Under the pieces are notes generated by a model that saw only the letters and a program-made list of their open reading frames with translations, had not been told where the DNA came from and did not search any database. From contig JAKOGI010001950.1 of assembly GCA_029747015.1 (NCBI GenBank), positions 96,464 through 160,463 of the forward strand: DNA of 64,000 nucleotides, written 5' to 3'. The first letter of the stretch is position 1; every line of letters starts with the position of its first letter. The translations under genes were made by a program, and so were the position numbers. The DNA comes from Carnegiea gigantea (Eukaryota > Streptophyta > Magnoliopsida > Caryophyllales > Cactaceae). Of the stretch, positions 1 through 11,558 are shown piece after piece.

Positions 1-65
1 CATGCATAGGAGAACCAGAGCCAGTACAAGGTGTGAGCACAAATGCAGGACTAGGAGGACAACAC
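1..65. other. Left flank of the Gypsy insertion, possible coding remnant
   Basis: This is host sequence up to the AACAC target duplication (61-65). Joined in thought to the sequence after 15390 it can be read as interrupted coding-like sequence in one frame, but it is too short to assign. Nothing identifies a protein family. Confidence 0.3.
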
Positions 66-368
66 TGATGCAGGGAATAGTGATTCAACCATTTTTGACT
101 ATTTTTTTCCATTTTTTACATTTTGCAAATGGGTTATCAAAAAGGGGGTCCATACAAGTTAGTTACCAAGTAGTTAGCCAGCTCAGATATTTGTTGCTGA
201 GGCTATTAAAGCAAGCGTGGATGTAAAGGGAAGGATTATGGAAAATCAATAACAAACTTCCTCAATTCAAACTCTTCTCCCTCTACTCTCTCTCAATTCT
301 CACTGCTTCATTGATCAAGAGCCTCGAGGGATTATTCTCCATCCCTATCTCTCCTGACTCTTGTATCA
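66..368 (+). repeat. 5' LTR of the Gypsy element (303 bp)
   Basis: Begins TGATGCAGGGAATAGTG and ends CTCTTGTATCA. It matches 15081-15385 along its whole length with about 10 substitutions and a 2-bp indel. A CT-rich stretch near 270-300 resembles the transcribed R/U5 side of plant LTRs. Confidence 0.95.
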
Positions 369-370
369 TC

Positions 371-383
371 TGGTGTCAGAGCC
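371..383 (+). other. Primer-binding site (initiator tRNA-Met type)
   Basis: TGGTGTCAGAGCC starts 2 bp after the 5' LTR. It differs by one base from the usual plant iMet site TGGTATCAGAGCC. Confidence 0.85.
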
Positions 384-422
384 TCCTTAGCTGGGAACGA
401 GCTAGTGCCTTCAACCCGAAAA

Positions 423-1498
423 ATGGCAAAGCAGACACAACTAGCTGGATCATCAATGGAGGACGCTATGCGAACACTTATGGAGCAATAGACAAGTCTG
501 TCGAGATAACTGGTCGAGCAGCAGCAGCCGCTCCACCTGCAAATTTCAGTGCAAAATGAGAAGTTTGAGCAGCAGCAGCAAATCTTCAACCAAATGATGG
601 CTCAGATTAAGGAAATTGGTCTTAAGCAAGGTCCTCATATTCAATGGACTCCACCTTCTGCCGAAAATGTTGGTAAGGATCTCAATGGAATACCTAATTT
701 CATTTTGGTTGGGGATAAGGGATCCGAGGCTGGAAAGGGCGATGAAGCTGAAAACTCGTCTAAAACACCAATGTTGTTTAATCCCAAAATAGAGTTTCCC
801 CAATTTGATGGTAGGAATCCTAGGGAATGGGTTAAGAAATGTCCCAAATATTTCCACCTATGCAGAACCCCTTCTCAACAAAAGGTGGAATTAGCTTCAT
901 TGCACATGGTGGGTAAGGCTGAGACATGGTACAATAGCTATGTTTTGGGGAGCCAGAATGTTCTGTGGGAAGACTTTGTGGTGGAAGTATGCGCCAGGTT
1001 CAGAGATGAGCTTGGTAGTTGTGTAGTGGAGGAGTTTAACAAGTTGAAGTAGGTGGGTACCATTGAAGATTACCTAGAAAGGTTTGAGGAGCTAAAATTC
1101 TTGATGTTGATCAAGAATCCCTCACTACCCAATGACTATTTTATTGACAGTTTTATTGGAGGCTTGCATGATAATGTCAAGCATTTTACTAGAGCATTTA
1201 ACCCCAGAACTCTATCAGAGGCAGTCAAATATGCTAGACTGTAGGAAGCTACTATTCAAGCCCTTAAAATTCCAGAAAAGCCAAGACCCTTTGCTTCTCA
1301 GAAAATTCCCCCACAAAAAGCCTTACTACCCACTCCCAGTACCACAGGCTTCAAGCCTAATGTCACCAATTTTACAAACCCTCAAATTAAGCCTAGGACA
1401 ATAACTGCAGCAGAAAGGGTAGAAAAATTAGCAAAGGGACTTTGCTTCTTTTGTGATCAGCAGTATGAGATGGGCCACCAGTGGTGCAACAAGAAAAC
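423..1498 (+). pseudogene. gag: Gag of the Gypsy element, broken by stops and a nested insertion
   Basis: One frame from the ATG at 423 reads through a Gln-rich N-terminal part, a retrotrans_gag capsid domain (about 780-1240, with PQFDGRNPREWVKK and WYNSY) and a linker. It ends in a CCHC-like zinc knuckle (CFFCDQQYEMGHQWC, about 1441-1487). In-frame stops lie at 489 (TAG), 507 (TAA), 1050 (TAG) and 1242 (TAG). Each can be explained by one C-to-T change in a Gln codon. Gag would coat the element RNA and form the virus-like particle in the cytoplasm. Just after the zinc knuckle the frame is cut by the nested LTR array, and it resumes at 11559 with matching sense. Confidence 0.9.
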
Positions 1499-1707
1499 TG
1501 TAACACCTGGGATTTTATCCCCTTATTCCGCCATTTTATATTGTTAAAAATTACATTGACATACCTGCTTAGGTGTTGTTTTTATTAAAAAGAATATTCT
1601 TTCTATTTTAGGATTATATCGGGCACTACATTGAGCAGCCTCCCGAATATAACTGGATTGGCGAACCTTGAGACTAGTCATGCAATTTATTAAATCGAAT
1701 ATTAGGA

Positions 1708-1930
1708 ATTAATTATGATGTGACGAGTGGATAAGCTCGTATTAATTATGATGTGACGAGTGGATAATCTCGTATTAATTATGATGTGACGAGTGGATAA
1801 GCTCGTATCAGTTATGATGTGACGAGTGGATAAGCTCGTATTAATTATGATGTAACAAGTGGATAAGTTCGTATTAATTATGATGTGATAAGTGGATAAG
1901 CTTGTATTAATTATGACGTGACGAGGTAAT
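1708..1930 (+). repeat. 33-bp minisatellite in LTR 1
   Basis: About seven copies of a unit containing GACGAGTGGATAAGCTCGT, whose ACGAG and CTCGT arms pair around a short loop. The corresponding blocks are about 4387-4640 (LTR 2), 7027-7220 (LTR 3) and 9667-9955 (LTR 4). Confidence 0.9.
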
Positions 1931-2134
1931 TATCCACAGCAAAAGAAAAAAAGGAAAAAGAAAAGAAAATATGATTATTTAAGGGGCCGAAGCCCCTTCT
2001 TTGAAGGGGGGGAAGAGGAAGGGGCGCGGCGAGGGTTTGGAACCCGTGACCCCCACGCTGTGATTTCTCCCTCAACCCCAGAAGCCAGCAGAGCAAGCAA
2101 GGGTTTCTGTCTAACCCTAATCTGTCCAATAAAG

Positions 2135-2440
2135 TTTATCAATCATTAAAGGTATTGAAAATAGATTGATTATTGCAAGTTTATGAAAAGTTTATCGATC
2201 ATTGGAGTTTTATTGAAAATATATTGATTATTGCAAGTTGATGAAAAGTTTATCGATCATTGAAGGTTTATTAAAAATATATTGATTATTGTAAGTTTAT
2301 GAAAAGTTTATCGATCATTGAAGATTTATTGAAAATATATTGATTATTGCAAGTTTATGAAAAGTTTATTGATCATTGAAGGTTTATTGAAAATATATTG
2401 AGTATTACAAGTTTATGAAAAAGTTTATCGATTATTCAAT
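2135..2440 (+). repeat. 58-bp minisatellite in LTR 1
   Basis: About five AT-rich units marked by AAGTTTATCGATCATTG and ATATATTGATTATTGCAAG. Matching blocks lie at about 4795-5040, 7425-7720 and 10155-10465. The block is missing from both LTRs of the minus-strand copy at 29-37.7 kb. Confidence 0.88.
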
Positions 2441-2444
2441 ATTT

Positions 2445-3165
2445 ATTATTCTGCCAGAAGGCAGAAATTCAAGTTCAATGTTCATTGTTCTGCCAACAGG
2501 CAGAAATTTAAGTTAAATGTTTATTGTTCTACCAAAAGACAGAAATTCAAGCTTAATGTTCATTGTTCTGCCAGAAGGCAGAAATTCAAGTTCAATGTTT
2601 ATTGTTCTACCAAAAGGTAGAAATTCAAGTTCAATGTTGATTGTTCTGCCCGAAGGCAGAAATTCAAGTTCAATGTTCATTGTCTGCCAAAAGGCAGAAA
2701 TTGAAGTTCAATGTTTATTGTTCTGCCAGAAGGCAGAAATTCAAGTTCAATGTTCATTGTCTGCCAGAAGGCAGAAATTCAAGTTCAGAAATTCAAGTTC
2801 AATGTTTATTATTCTGCCAAAAGGCAGAAATTCAAGTTTAATGTTCATTGTTCTGCCAGAAGGCAGAAATTCTAGTTCAATGTTTATTGTTCTGCCAAAA
2901 GGCAGAAATTCAAGTTCAATGGTTATTGCCTGCCAAAAGGCAGAAATTCAAGTTTAATGTTTATTGTTCTGCTAGAAGGCAGAAATTCAAGCTCAATGTT
3001 CATTGCCTGCTAAAAGGCGGAAATTCAAGTTCAATGTTCATTGTTCTGTCAAAAGGCAGAAATTCGAATTCAATGTTCATTGTTCAAATTCAATGTTCAT
3101 TGTCTGCCAAAAGGCAGGCATTCCAGTTCAATATTCATTGTCTGCCAAAAGGCAGAAATTCAAAG
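2445..3165 (+). repeat. 38-39-bp hairpin minisatellite in LTR 1
   Basis: About 18 copies of a unit with CTGCCAAAAGGCAG (a 5-bp stem with a 4-base loop) followed by AAATTCAAGTTCAATG. Because 39 is 13 codons, it gives artificial 13-residue repeat proteins in several frames on both strands. Copies differ mainly by A/G in the loop and by a 1-bp length change. Confidence 0.92.
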
Positions 3166-3552
3166 TTATACGTTATAAAACCTGTCAACTAGTAGAAGAA
3201 CCAGGTCAATAAAGAATCTCAGTCCATATGACGGATTGTAGAATATTGTACTTTAATAAACAAGCATGTGAAGTTCAAAGCGCATATTGCTACATCATTA
3301 GTTACATGTTTCGCCTTATGGTTATCAATCCATGTTTTATCGAAGAGGTCTATTCCTGTATATGGTCTGTTACTGTATGGTATAGTAAAATCATCAGTTT
3401 AGTGACTCTATCGCATTGAATGTGATGGTTATTCTAGTGTCAATGCTAAATTCAGATAGTCTGTCACCTGACAGCATCTTCAACGAAATTTAAATTTCCA
3501 GAATTTCAAGAAAAACGATAACACTCCTAAACCTTGGATTGGGGGCGTTACA

Positions 3553-4179
3553 GATGGTATCAGAGCAAGGTCCTGTGACCATAGGCTGCAACCTAAGTCT
3601 TGCATTGCATATAGTGGTCCAAAATGCTTCATGATGAGTTATCTTTCTATTGTCTTAAATTAACGTTCTATCAAACTTTAGAGACGTTGGAAGTCAAAGG
3701 TCTCCCTATTCAGTGACTTCAGGTTTTATTACGCATTGAAAGCCATTTCTCATTATATAGTCACGCCTTACTATTACGTCTCAAAACGTGCATTGGATTG
3801 TAATGCTGCTTTTGATGCTTACATGTTAAGACGCACATGTTGCTTGCTGTGTTCATGACAAGTTGTAAGTGATCAGTGATTACTTCCCTTGACTGGAAGT
3901 GTTTTAGTCAATATCCTATTATGTTATGTGCATGTCAAGGGGATTAAGCAATCGCTCCTATTCATGGACGTCAGCATGAGTGTTAGTAACGCTCAGATGT
4001 GGCCTTAATTTAGATGAATATGTGCGTTGGGAGGCGTCCTCAATCCCAACATACACTTATTGTTATCCTTAAGTTCGCTCAGAGTTATGCAAAGCATACC
4101 ATGAGTATGCACATGTGTGGGTGGTTTAACTATAGACTCTGGAATTTCGAGGACGAAATTCTTTTCAACGGGGGAAGGA
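3553..4179 (+). other. Internal domain 1 of the array (627 bp, non-coding)
   Basis: Opens with GA then TGGTATCAGAGC (3555-3566), an exact iMet-type primer-binding site. It closes with AATTTCGAGGACGAAATTC and a purine tract AACGGGGGAAGGA just before LTR 2. The rest has no open frame longer than about 60 codons and no protein motif. The closing sequence resembles the end of the internal region in plant chromoviruses (Tekay/Del type), suggesting the element is a deletion derivative. That link is an inference. Confidence 0.9.
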
Positions 4180-6197
4180 CGTAACACCCGGGATTTTATC
4201 CCCTTATTCCGCCGTTTTATATTGTTAAAAATTACATTGACATACCTGCTTAGGTGTTGTTTTTATTAAAAAGAATATTCTTTCTATTTAGGATTATATC
4301 GGGCACTACATTGAGCAGCCTCCCGAATATAACTGGATTGGCGAACCTTGGGACTAGTCCAGCAATTTATTAAATCGAATATTGGGAATTAATTATGATG
4401 TGATGAGTGGATAAGCTCATATTAATTATGATGTGACGAGTAGGTAAGCTCGTATTAATTATGATGTGACGAGTGGATAAGCTCGTATCAGTTATGACGT
4501 GACGAGTGGATAAGCTCATATCAATTATGATGTGACGAGTGGATAAGCTCGTATCAGTTATGATGTGACGAGTGGATAAGCTCGTATTAATTATGATGTG
4601 ACGAGTGGATAAGCTCGTATTAATTATGACGTGACGAGGTAATTATCCACAACAAAAGAAAAAAAGGAAAAGGGGGGGAAGAGGAAGGGGCGCAGCAAGG
4701 GTTTGGAACCCGTGACCCCCCGCCGTGATTTCTCCCTCAACCCCAACGGCCAGTAGACCAAGCAAGGGTTCGCGTCTAACCCTAATCTGTCCAATAAAGT
4801 TTATCAATCATTGAAGGTATTGAAAATATATTGATTATTGTAAGTTTATAAAAAGTTTATCGATCATTGGAAATTTATTGAAAATATATTGATTATTGCA
4901 AGTTGATGAAAAGTTTATCGATCATTGAAGGTTTATTGAAAATATATTGATTATTGCAAGTTTATGAAAAGTTTATCGATCACTGAAGGTTTATTGAAAA
5001 TATATTGAGTATTGCAAGTTTATGGAAAAGTTTATCGATTATTCAATGTTTATTATTCTGCCAGAAGGCAGAAATTCAAGTTTAATGTTCATTGTCTGCC
5101 AAAAGGCAGAAATTCAAGTTCAATGTTCATTGTTCTGCCAAAAGACAGAAATTCAAGTTCAATGCTTATTGTTCTGCCAAAAGGTAGAAATTCAAGTTTA
5201 ATGTTCATTGTTCTACCAGAAGGCAGAAATTCAAGTTCAATGTTTATTGTTCTACCAAAAGGCAGAAATTCAAGTTCAACATTGATTGTTCTGCCCAAAG
5301 GCAGAAATTCAAGTTCAATGTTCATTGTCTGCCAAAAGACAAAAATTGAAGTTCAATGTTTATTGTTCTGCTAGAAGGCAGAAATTCAAGTTCCATGTTC
5401 ATTGTCTACCAGAAGGCAGAAATTCAAGTTCAGAAATTCAAGTTCAATGTTTATTGTTCTGCCAAAAGGCAGAAATTCAAGTTTAATGTTCATTGTTCTG
5501 CCAGAAGGCAGAAATTCTAGTTCAATGTTTATTGTTCTGCCAAAAGGCAGAAATTCAAGTTCAATGTTCATTGCCTGCCAAAAGGCAAAAATTCAAGTTT
5601 AATGTTTATTTTTCTGCTAGAAGGCAGAAATTCAAGTTCAATGTTCATTGCCTGCCAAAAGGTAGAAATTCAAGTTCAATGTTTATTGTTCTGTCAAAAG
5701 GTACAAATTCAAATTCAATGTTCATTGTTCAAATTCAATGTTCATTGTCTGTCAAAAGGCAGAAATTCGAGTTCAATATTCATTGTCTGCCAAAAGGCAG
5801 AAATTCAAAGTTATACGTTATAAAACCTGTCAACTAGTAGAAGAACCAGGTCAATAAAGAATCTCAGTCCATATGACGGATTGTAGAACATTGTGCTTTA
5901 ATAAACAAGCATGTGAAGTTCAAAGCGCATATTGCTACATCATTAGTTACATGTTTCGCCTTATGGTTATCAATCCATGTTTTATCGAAGAGGTTTATTC
6001 CTGTATATGGCCTGTTCCTGTATGGTATAGTGAAATCATCAGTTTAGTGACTCTATCGCATTGAATGTGATGGTTATTCTAGTGTCAATGCTAAATTCAG
6101 ATAGTCTGTCACTTGATAGCATCTTCAATGAAATTTAAATTTTCAGAATTTCGAGAAAAACGATAACACTCCTAAATCTTGGGTTGGGGGCGTTGCA
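4180..6197 (+). repeat. LTR 2 of the tandem array (2018 bp)
   Basis: Begins CGTAACACCCGGG (CG in place of the canonical TG) and ends GGGCGTTGCA. It holds the 33-bp (about 4387-4640), 58-bp (about 4795-5040) and 39-bp (about 5050-5805) blocks. Its purine-rich segment near 4660 is shorter than in the other LTRs and lacks the GGGGCC hairpin. Confidence 0.92.
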
Positions 6198-6824
6198 GAT
6201 GGTATCAGAGCAAGGTCCTGCGACCATAGGCCGCAACCTAAGTCTTGCATTGCATATAGTGGTCCAAAATGCTTCATGATGAGTTATCTTTTTATTGTCT
6301 TAAATTAACTTTCTATCAAACTTTAGAGACGTTGGAAGTCAAAGGTCTCCCTATTCAGTGACTTCAAGGTTTTATTGCGCATTGAAAGCCATTTCTCATT
6401 ATACAGTCACGCCTTGCTATTGCGTCTCAAAACGTGCATTGGATTGCAATGCTGTTTTCGATGCTTACATGTTAAGACGCACATGTTGCTTGCTGTGTTC
6501 ATGACAAGTTGTAAGTGATCAGTGATTACTTCCCTTGACTGGAAGTGTTTTAGTCAATATCCTATTATGTTATGTGCATGTCAAGGGGGTAAGCAATCGC
6601 TCCTATTCATGGACGTCAGCATGAGTGTTAGTAACGCTCAGATGTGGCCTTAATTTAGATGAATATGTGCGATGGGAGGCATCCTCGATCCCAACATACA
6701 CTTATTGTTATCCTTAAGTTCGCTCAGAGTTATGCAAAGCATACCATGAGTATGCACATGTGTGGGTGGTTTAACTATAGACCCTGGAATTTCGAGGACG
6801 AAATTCTTTTTAACGGGGGAAGGA
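6198..6824 (+). other. Internal domain 2 of the array (627 bp)
   Basis: Primer-binding site TGGTATCAGAGC at 6200-6211 and purine tract before 6825. Same length and layout as internals 1 and 3, with scattered substitutions. Confidence 0.9.
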
Positions 6825-8833
6825 CGTAACACCCGGGATTTTATCCCCTTATTCCGCCATTTTATATTGTTAAAAATTACATTGACATACCTGCTTAGGC
6901 GTTGTTTTTATTAAAAAAAATATTCTTTCTATCTTAGGATTATATCGAGCACTACATTGAGCAGCCTCCCGAATATAACGGGATTGCCGAACCTTGGGAC
7001 TAGTCCTGCAATTTATTAAATCGAATATTGGGAATTAATTATGATGTGACGAGTGGATAAGCTCGTATTAATTATGATGTGACGAGTAGATAAGCTCGTA
7101 TTAATTATGATGTGACGAGTGGATAAGCTCGTATCAGTTATGATGTGACGAGTATATAAGCTCGTATTAATTATGATGTGACGAGTGGATAAGCTCGTAT
7201 TAATTATGACGTGATGAGGTAATTATCCACAACAAAAGAAAAAAGGAAAAAGAAAAGAAAATATGATTATTTAAGGGGCCGAAGCCCCTTCTTTGAAGAG
7301 GGGGGGAAGAGGAAGGGGCGCGGCAAGGGTTTGGAACCTGTGACCCCTCGCCATGATTTCTCCCTCAACCCCAGCGACCAGCAGACCAAGCAAGGGTTCG
7401 CGTCTAACCCTAATCTGTCCAATAAAGTTTATCAATCATTGAAGGTATTGAAAATATATTGATTATTGTAAGTTTATGAAAAGTTTATCGATCATTGGAG
7501 ATTTATTAAAAAAATATTGATTATTGCAAGTTGATGAAGAGTTTATCGATCATTGAAGGTTTATTGAAAATATATTGATTATTGTAAGTTTATGAAAAGT
7601 TTATCGATCATTGAAGATTTATTGAAAATATATTGATTATTGCAAGTTTATCGATCATTGAAGGTTTATTGAAAATATATTGAGTGTTGCAAGTTTATGG
7701 AAAAGTTTATCGATTATTCAATGTTTATTATTCTGCCAGAAGGCAGAAATTCAAGTTCAATGTTCATTGTCTGCCAAAAGACAGAAATTCAAGTTCAGTG
7801 TTCATTGTTCTGCCAAAAGGCAGAAATTCAAATTTAATGTTTATTGTTCTGCCAGAAGGCAGAAATTCAAGTTCAATGTTTATTATTCTACCAAAAGGCA
7901 GAAATTCAAGTTCAATGTTGATTGTTCTGCCCGAAGGCAGAAATTCAAGTTCAATGTTCATTGTCTGCCAAAAGGCAGAAATTGAAGTTCAATGTTTATT
8001 GTTCTGCCAGAAGGCAGAAATTCAAGTTCAATGTTCATTGTCTGCCAGAAGGCAGAAATTCAAGTTCAGAAATTCAAGTTCAATGTTTATTGCTCTGCCA
8101 AAAGGTAGAAATTCAAGTTTAATGTTCATTGTTCTGCCAGAAGGCAGAAATTCTAGTTCAATGTTTATTGTTCTGCCAAAAGGCAGAAATTCAAGTTCAA
8201 TGTTCATTGCCTGCCAAAAGGCAGAAATTTAAGTTTAATGTTTATTGTTCTGCTAGAAGGCAGAAATTCAAGTTCAATGTTCATTGCCTGCCAAAAGGCA
8301 GAAATTCAAGTTCAATGTTCATTGTTCTGTCAAAAGGCAGAAATTCAAATTCAATGTTCATTGTTCAAATTCAATGTTCATTATCTGCCAAAAGGCAGAA
8401 ATTCAAGTTCAATATTCATTGTCTGCCAAAAGGCAGAAATTCAAAGTTATACGTTATAAAACCTGTCAACTGGTAGAAGAACCAGGTCAATAAAGAATCT
8501 CAGTCCATATGACGGATTGTAGAACATTGTACTTTAATAAACAAGCATGTGAAGTTCAAAGTGCATATTGCTACATCATTGGTTACATGTTTCGCCTTAT
8601 GGTTATCAATCCATGTTTTATCGAAGAGGTCTATTCCTGTATATGGCCTGTTACTGTATGGTATAGTGAAATCATCAGTTTAGTGACTCTATCGCATTAA
8701 ATGTGATGGTTATTCTAGTGTCAATGCTAAATTCAGATAGTCTGTCACCTGACAGCATCTTCAACGAAATTTAAATTTCCAGAATTTCAAGAAAAACGAT
8801 AACACTCCTAAACCTTGGGTTGGGGGCGTTACA
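6825..8833 (+). repeat. LTR 3 of the tandem array (2009 bp)
   Basis: Begins CGTAACACCCGGG, sharing the CG start with LTR 2, and ends GGGGGCGTTACA. It has 33-bp (7027-7220), 58-bp (7425-7720) and 39-bp (7730-8445) blocks and keeps the GGGGCCGAAGCCCC hairpin near 7276. Confidence 0.92.
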
Positions 8834-9460
8834 GATGGTATCAGAGAAAGGTCCTGTGACCATAGGCCGCAACCTAAGTCTTACATTGTATATAGTGGTA
8901 CAAAATGCTTCATGATGAGTTATCTTTCTATTGTCTTAAATTAACTTTCTATCAAACTTTAGAGACGTTGGAAGTCAAAGGTCTCTCTATTCAGTGACTT
9001 CAAGGTTTTATTGCGCATTGAAAGCCATTTCTCATTATACAGTCACGCCTTACTATTGCGTCTCAAAACGTGCATTGGATTGCAATGCTGTTTTCGATGC
9101 TTACATGTTAAGACGCACATGTTGCTTGCTGTGTTCATGACAAGTTATAAGTGATCAATGATTACTTCCCTTGACTGGAAGTGTTTTAGTCAATATCCTA
9201 TTATGTTATGTGCATGTCAAGGGGATTAAGCAATCGCTCCAATTCATGCACGTCAGCATGAGTGTTAGTAACGCTCAGATGTGGCGTAATTTAGATGGAT
9301 ATGTGCGTTGGGAGGCGTCCTCGATCCCAACATACACTTATTGTTATCCTTAAGTTCGCTCAGAGTTATGCAAAGCATACCATGAGTATGCACATGTGTG
9401 GGTGGTTTAACTATAGACCCTGGAATTTCGAGGATGAAATTCTTTTTAACGGGGCAAGGA
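8834..9460 (+). other. Internal domain 3 of the array (627 bp)
   Basis: Primer-binding site TGGTATCAGAGA (8836-8847) with its last base changed. The purine tract reads ACGGGGCAAGGA just before LTR 4. Confidence 0.9.
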
Positions 9461-11558
9461 TGTAACACCCGGGATTTTATCCCCTTATTCCGCTATTTTA
9501 TACTGTTAAAAATTACATTGACATACCTGCTTAGGTGTTGTTTTTATTAAAAAGAATATTCTTTCTATTTAGGATTATATCGGGCACTACATTGAGCAGC
9601 CTCCCGAATATAACTGGATTGGCGAACCTTGGGACTAGTCCTGCAATTTATTAAATCGAATATTGGGAATTAATTATGATGTGACGAGTGGATAAGCTCG
9701 TATAAATTATGATGTGATGAGTAGATAAGCTCGTATTAATTATGATGTGACGAGTGGATAAGCTCGTATCAGTTATGATGTGACGAGTGGATAAGCTTGT
9801 ATTAATTATGATGTGACGAGTGGATAAGCTCGCATCAGTTATGATGTGACGAGTGGATAAGCTCGTATTAATTATGATGTGACGAGTGGATAAACTTGTA
9901 TTAATTATGATGTGACAAGTGGATAAGCTTGTATTAATTATAACGTGACGAGGTAATTATCCACAACAAAAGAAAAAAAGGAAAAAGAAAAGAAAATATG
10001 ATTATTTAAGGGGCCGAAGCCCCTTCTTTGAAGAGGGGGGAAGAGGAAGGGGCACGACGAGGGTTTGGAACCCGTGACCCCCCGCCGTGATTTCTCCCTC
10101 AACCCCAGCGGCCAACAGAGCAAGCAAGGGTTCGCGTCTAACCCTAATTTGTCCAATGAAGTTTATCAATCATTGAAGGTATTGAAAATATATTGATTAT
10201 TGTAAATTTATGAAAAGTTTATCGATCATTGGAGATTTATTGAAAATATATTGATTATTGCAAGTTGATGAAAAGTTTATCGATCATTGAAGGTTTATTG
10301 AAAATATATTGATTATTGTAAGTTTATGAAAAGTTTATCGATCATTGGAGATTTATTGAAAATATATTGATTATTGCAAGTTGATGAAAAGTTTATCGAT
10401 CATTGAAGGTTTATTGAAAATATATTGTGTATTGCAAGTATATGGAAAAGTTTATCGATTATTCAATGTTTATTATTCTGCCAGAAGACAGAAATTCAAG
10501 TTCAATGTTCATTGTCTACCAAAAGGCAGAAATTCAAGTTCAATGTTTATTGTTATGCCAAAAGGCAAAAATTCAAAAGGCAAAAATTCAAGTTCAATGT
10601 TCATTATTCTGCCAAAAGGCAGAAATTCAAGTTCAATGTTCATTGTCTGCCAGAAGGCAGAAATTCAAGTTCAATGTTTATTGTTCTGTCCGAAGGCAGA
10701 AATTCAAGTTCAATGTTCATTGTCTGCCAAAAGGCAGAAATTCAAGTTCAATGTTTATTGTTCTGCCAGAAGGCAGAAATTCAAGTTCAATGTTCATTGT
10801 CTGCCAGAAGGCAGAAATTCAAGTTTAATGTTCATTGTTCTGCCAGAAGGCAGAAATCCAAGTTCAATGTTTATTGTTTTGCCAAAAGGCATAAATTCAA
10901 GTTCAATGTTCATTGCCTGCCAAAAGGCAGAAATTCAAGTTTAATGCTTATTGTTCTGCCAGAAGGCAGAAATTCAAGTTCAATGTTTATTGTTCTTCCA
11001 AAAGGCAGAAATTCAAGTTCAATGTTCATTGTCTGTCAAAAGGAAGAAATTCAAGTTCAATGTTCATTGTTCTGCCAGAAGGCAGAAATTCAAATTCAAT
11101 GTTCATTGTCTGCCAAAAGGCAGAAATTCAAGTTCAATGTTCATTGTCTGCCAAAAGGCAGAAATTCAAAGTTATACGTTATAAAACCTGTCAACTGGTA
11201 GAAGAACCAGGTCAATAAAGAATCTCAGTCCATATGACGGATTGTAGAATATTGTACTTTAATAAACAAGCATGTGAAGTTCAAAGCGCATATTGCTACA
11301 TCATTAGTTACATGTTTCGACTTATGGTTATCAATCCATGTTTTATCGAAGAGGTCTATTCCTGTGTATGGCCTGTTACTGTATGGTATAGTGAAATCAT
11401 CAGTTTAGTGACTCTATCGCATTGAATGTGATGATTATTCTAGTGTCAATGTTAAATTCAGATAGTTTGTCACCTGACAGCATCTTCAACGAAATTTAAA
11501 TTTTCAAAATTTCAAGAAAAACGATAACACTCCTAAAACTTGGGTTGGGGGCGTTACA
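9461..11558 (+). repeat. LTR 4 of the tandem array (2098 bp)
   Basis: Begins with canonical TGTAACACCCGGG and ends GGGGGCGTTACA at the AAAAC duplication. It is the longest LTR, with more 33-bp units (9667-9955), a 58-bp block (10155-10465) and a 39-bp block (10475-11170). Confidence 0.92.

Larger units (their letters stand above)
1499..3552 (+). repeat. LTR 1 of the tandem array (2054 bp)
   Basis: Starts TGTAACACCTGGG and ends GGGGGCGTTACA. In order it holds a unique U3-like start, a 33-bp repeat block, a purine-rich segment with a GGGGCCGAAGCCCC hairpin, a 58-bp repeat block, a 38-39-bp hairpin repeat block and a unique end. No coding sequence is seen. The open frames over the repeats are periodic artefacts. 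Confidence 0.93.
1499..11558 (+). mobile_element. Tandem array of a non-autonomous LTR element: four LTRs, three internal domains
   Basis: The block starts TGTAACACC and ends GGCGTTACA. It is flanked by a single 5-bp target duplication AAAAC (1494-1498 and 11559-11563) within the gag frame of the outer Gypsy element. Inside, the order is LTR (1499-3552), internal (3553-4179), LTR (4180-6197), internal (6198-6824), LTR (6825-8833), internal (8834-9460), LTR (9461-11558). All units have the same orientation and all three internals are 627 bp. Each internal starts with a primer-binding site and ends with a purine-rich tract. There is no gag or pol. One duplication around the whole array means either integration as a concatemer or later growth by unequal LTR-LTR recombination. 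Confidence 0.93.

Noticed and set aside
1708..3165. CRISPR-like array
   Set aside because: The repeats are contiguous minisatellites without unique spacers, and the sequence is a plant LTR.
2445..11200. Several open frames of 60-258 codons over the 39-bp repeats, giving proteins with a 13-residue period (MFIVLPKGRNSSS type)
   Set aside because: They exist in several frames and on both strands because 39 is divisible by 3 and the unit lacks stops. There is no codon bias or conserved start, and they lie inside LTRs.
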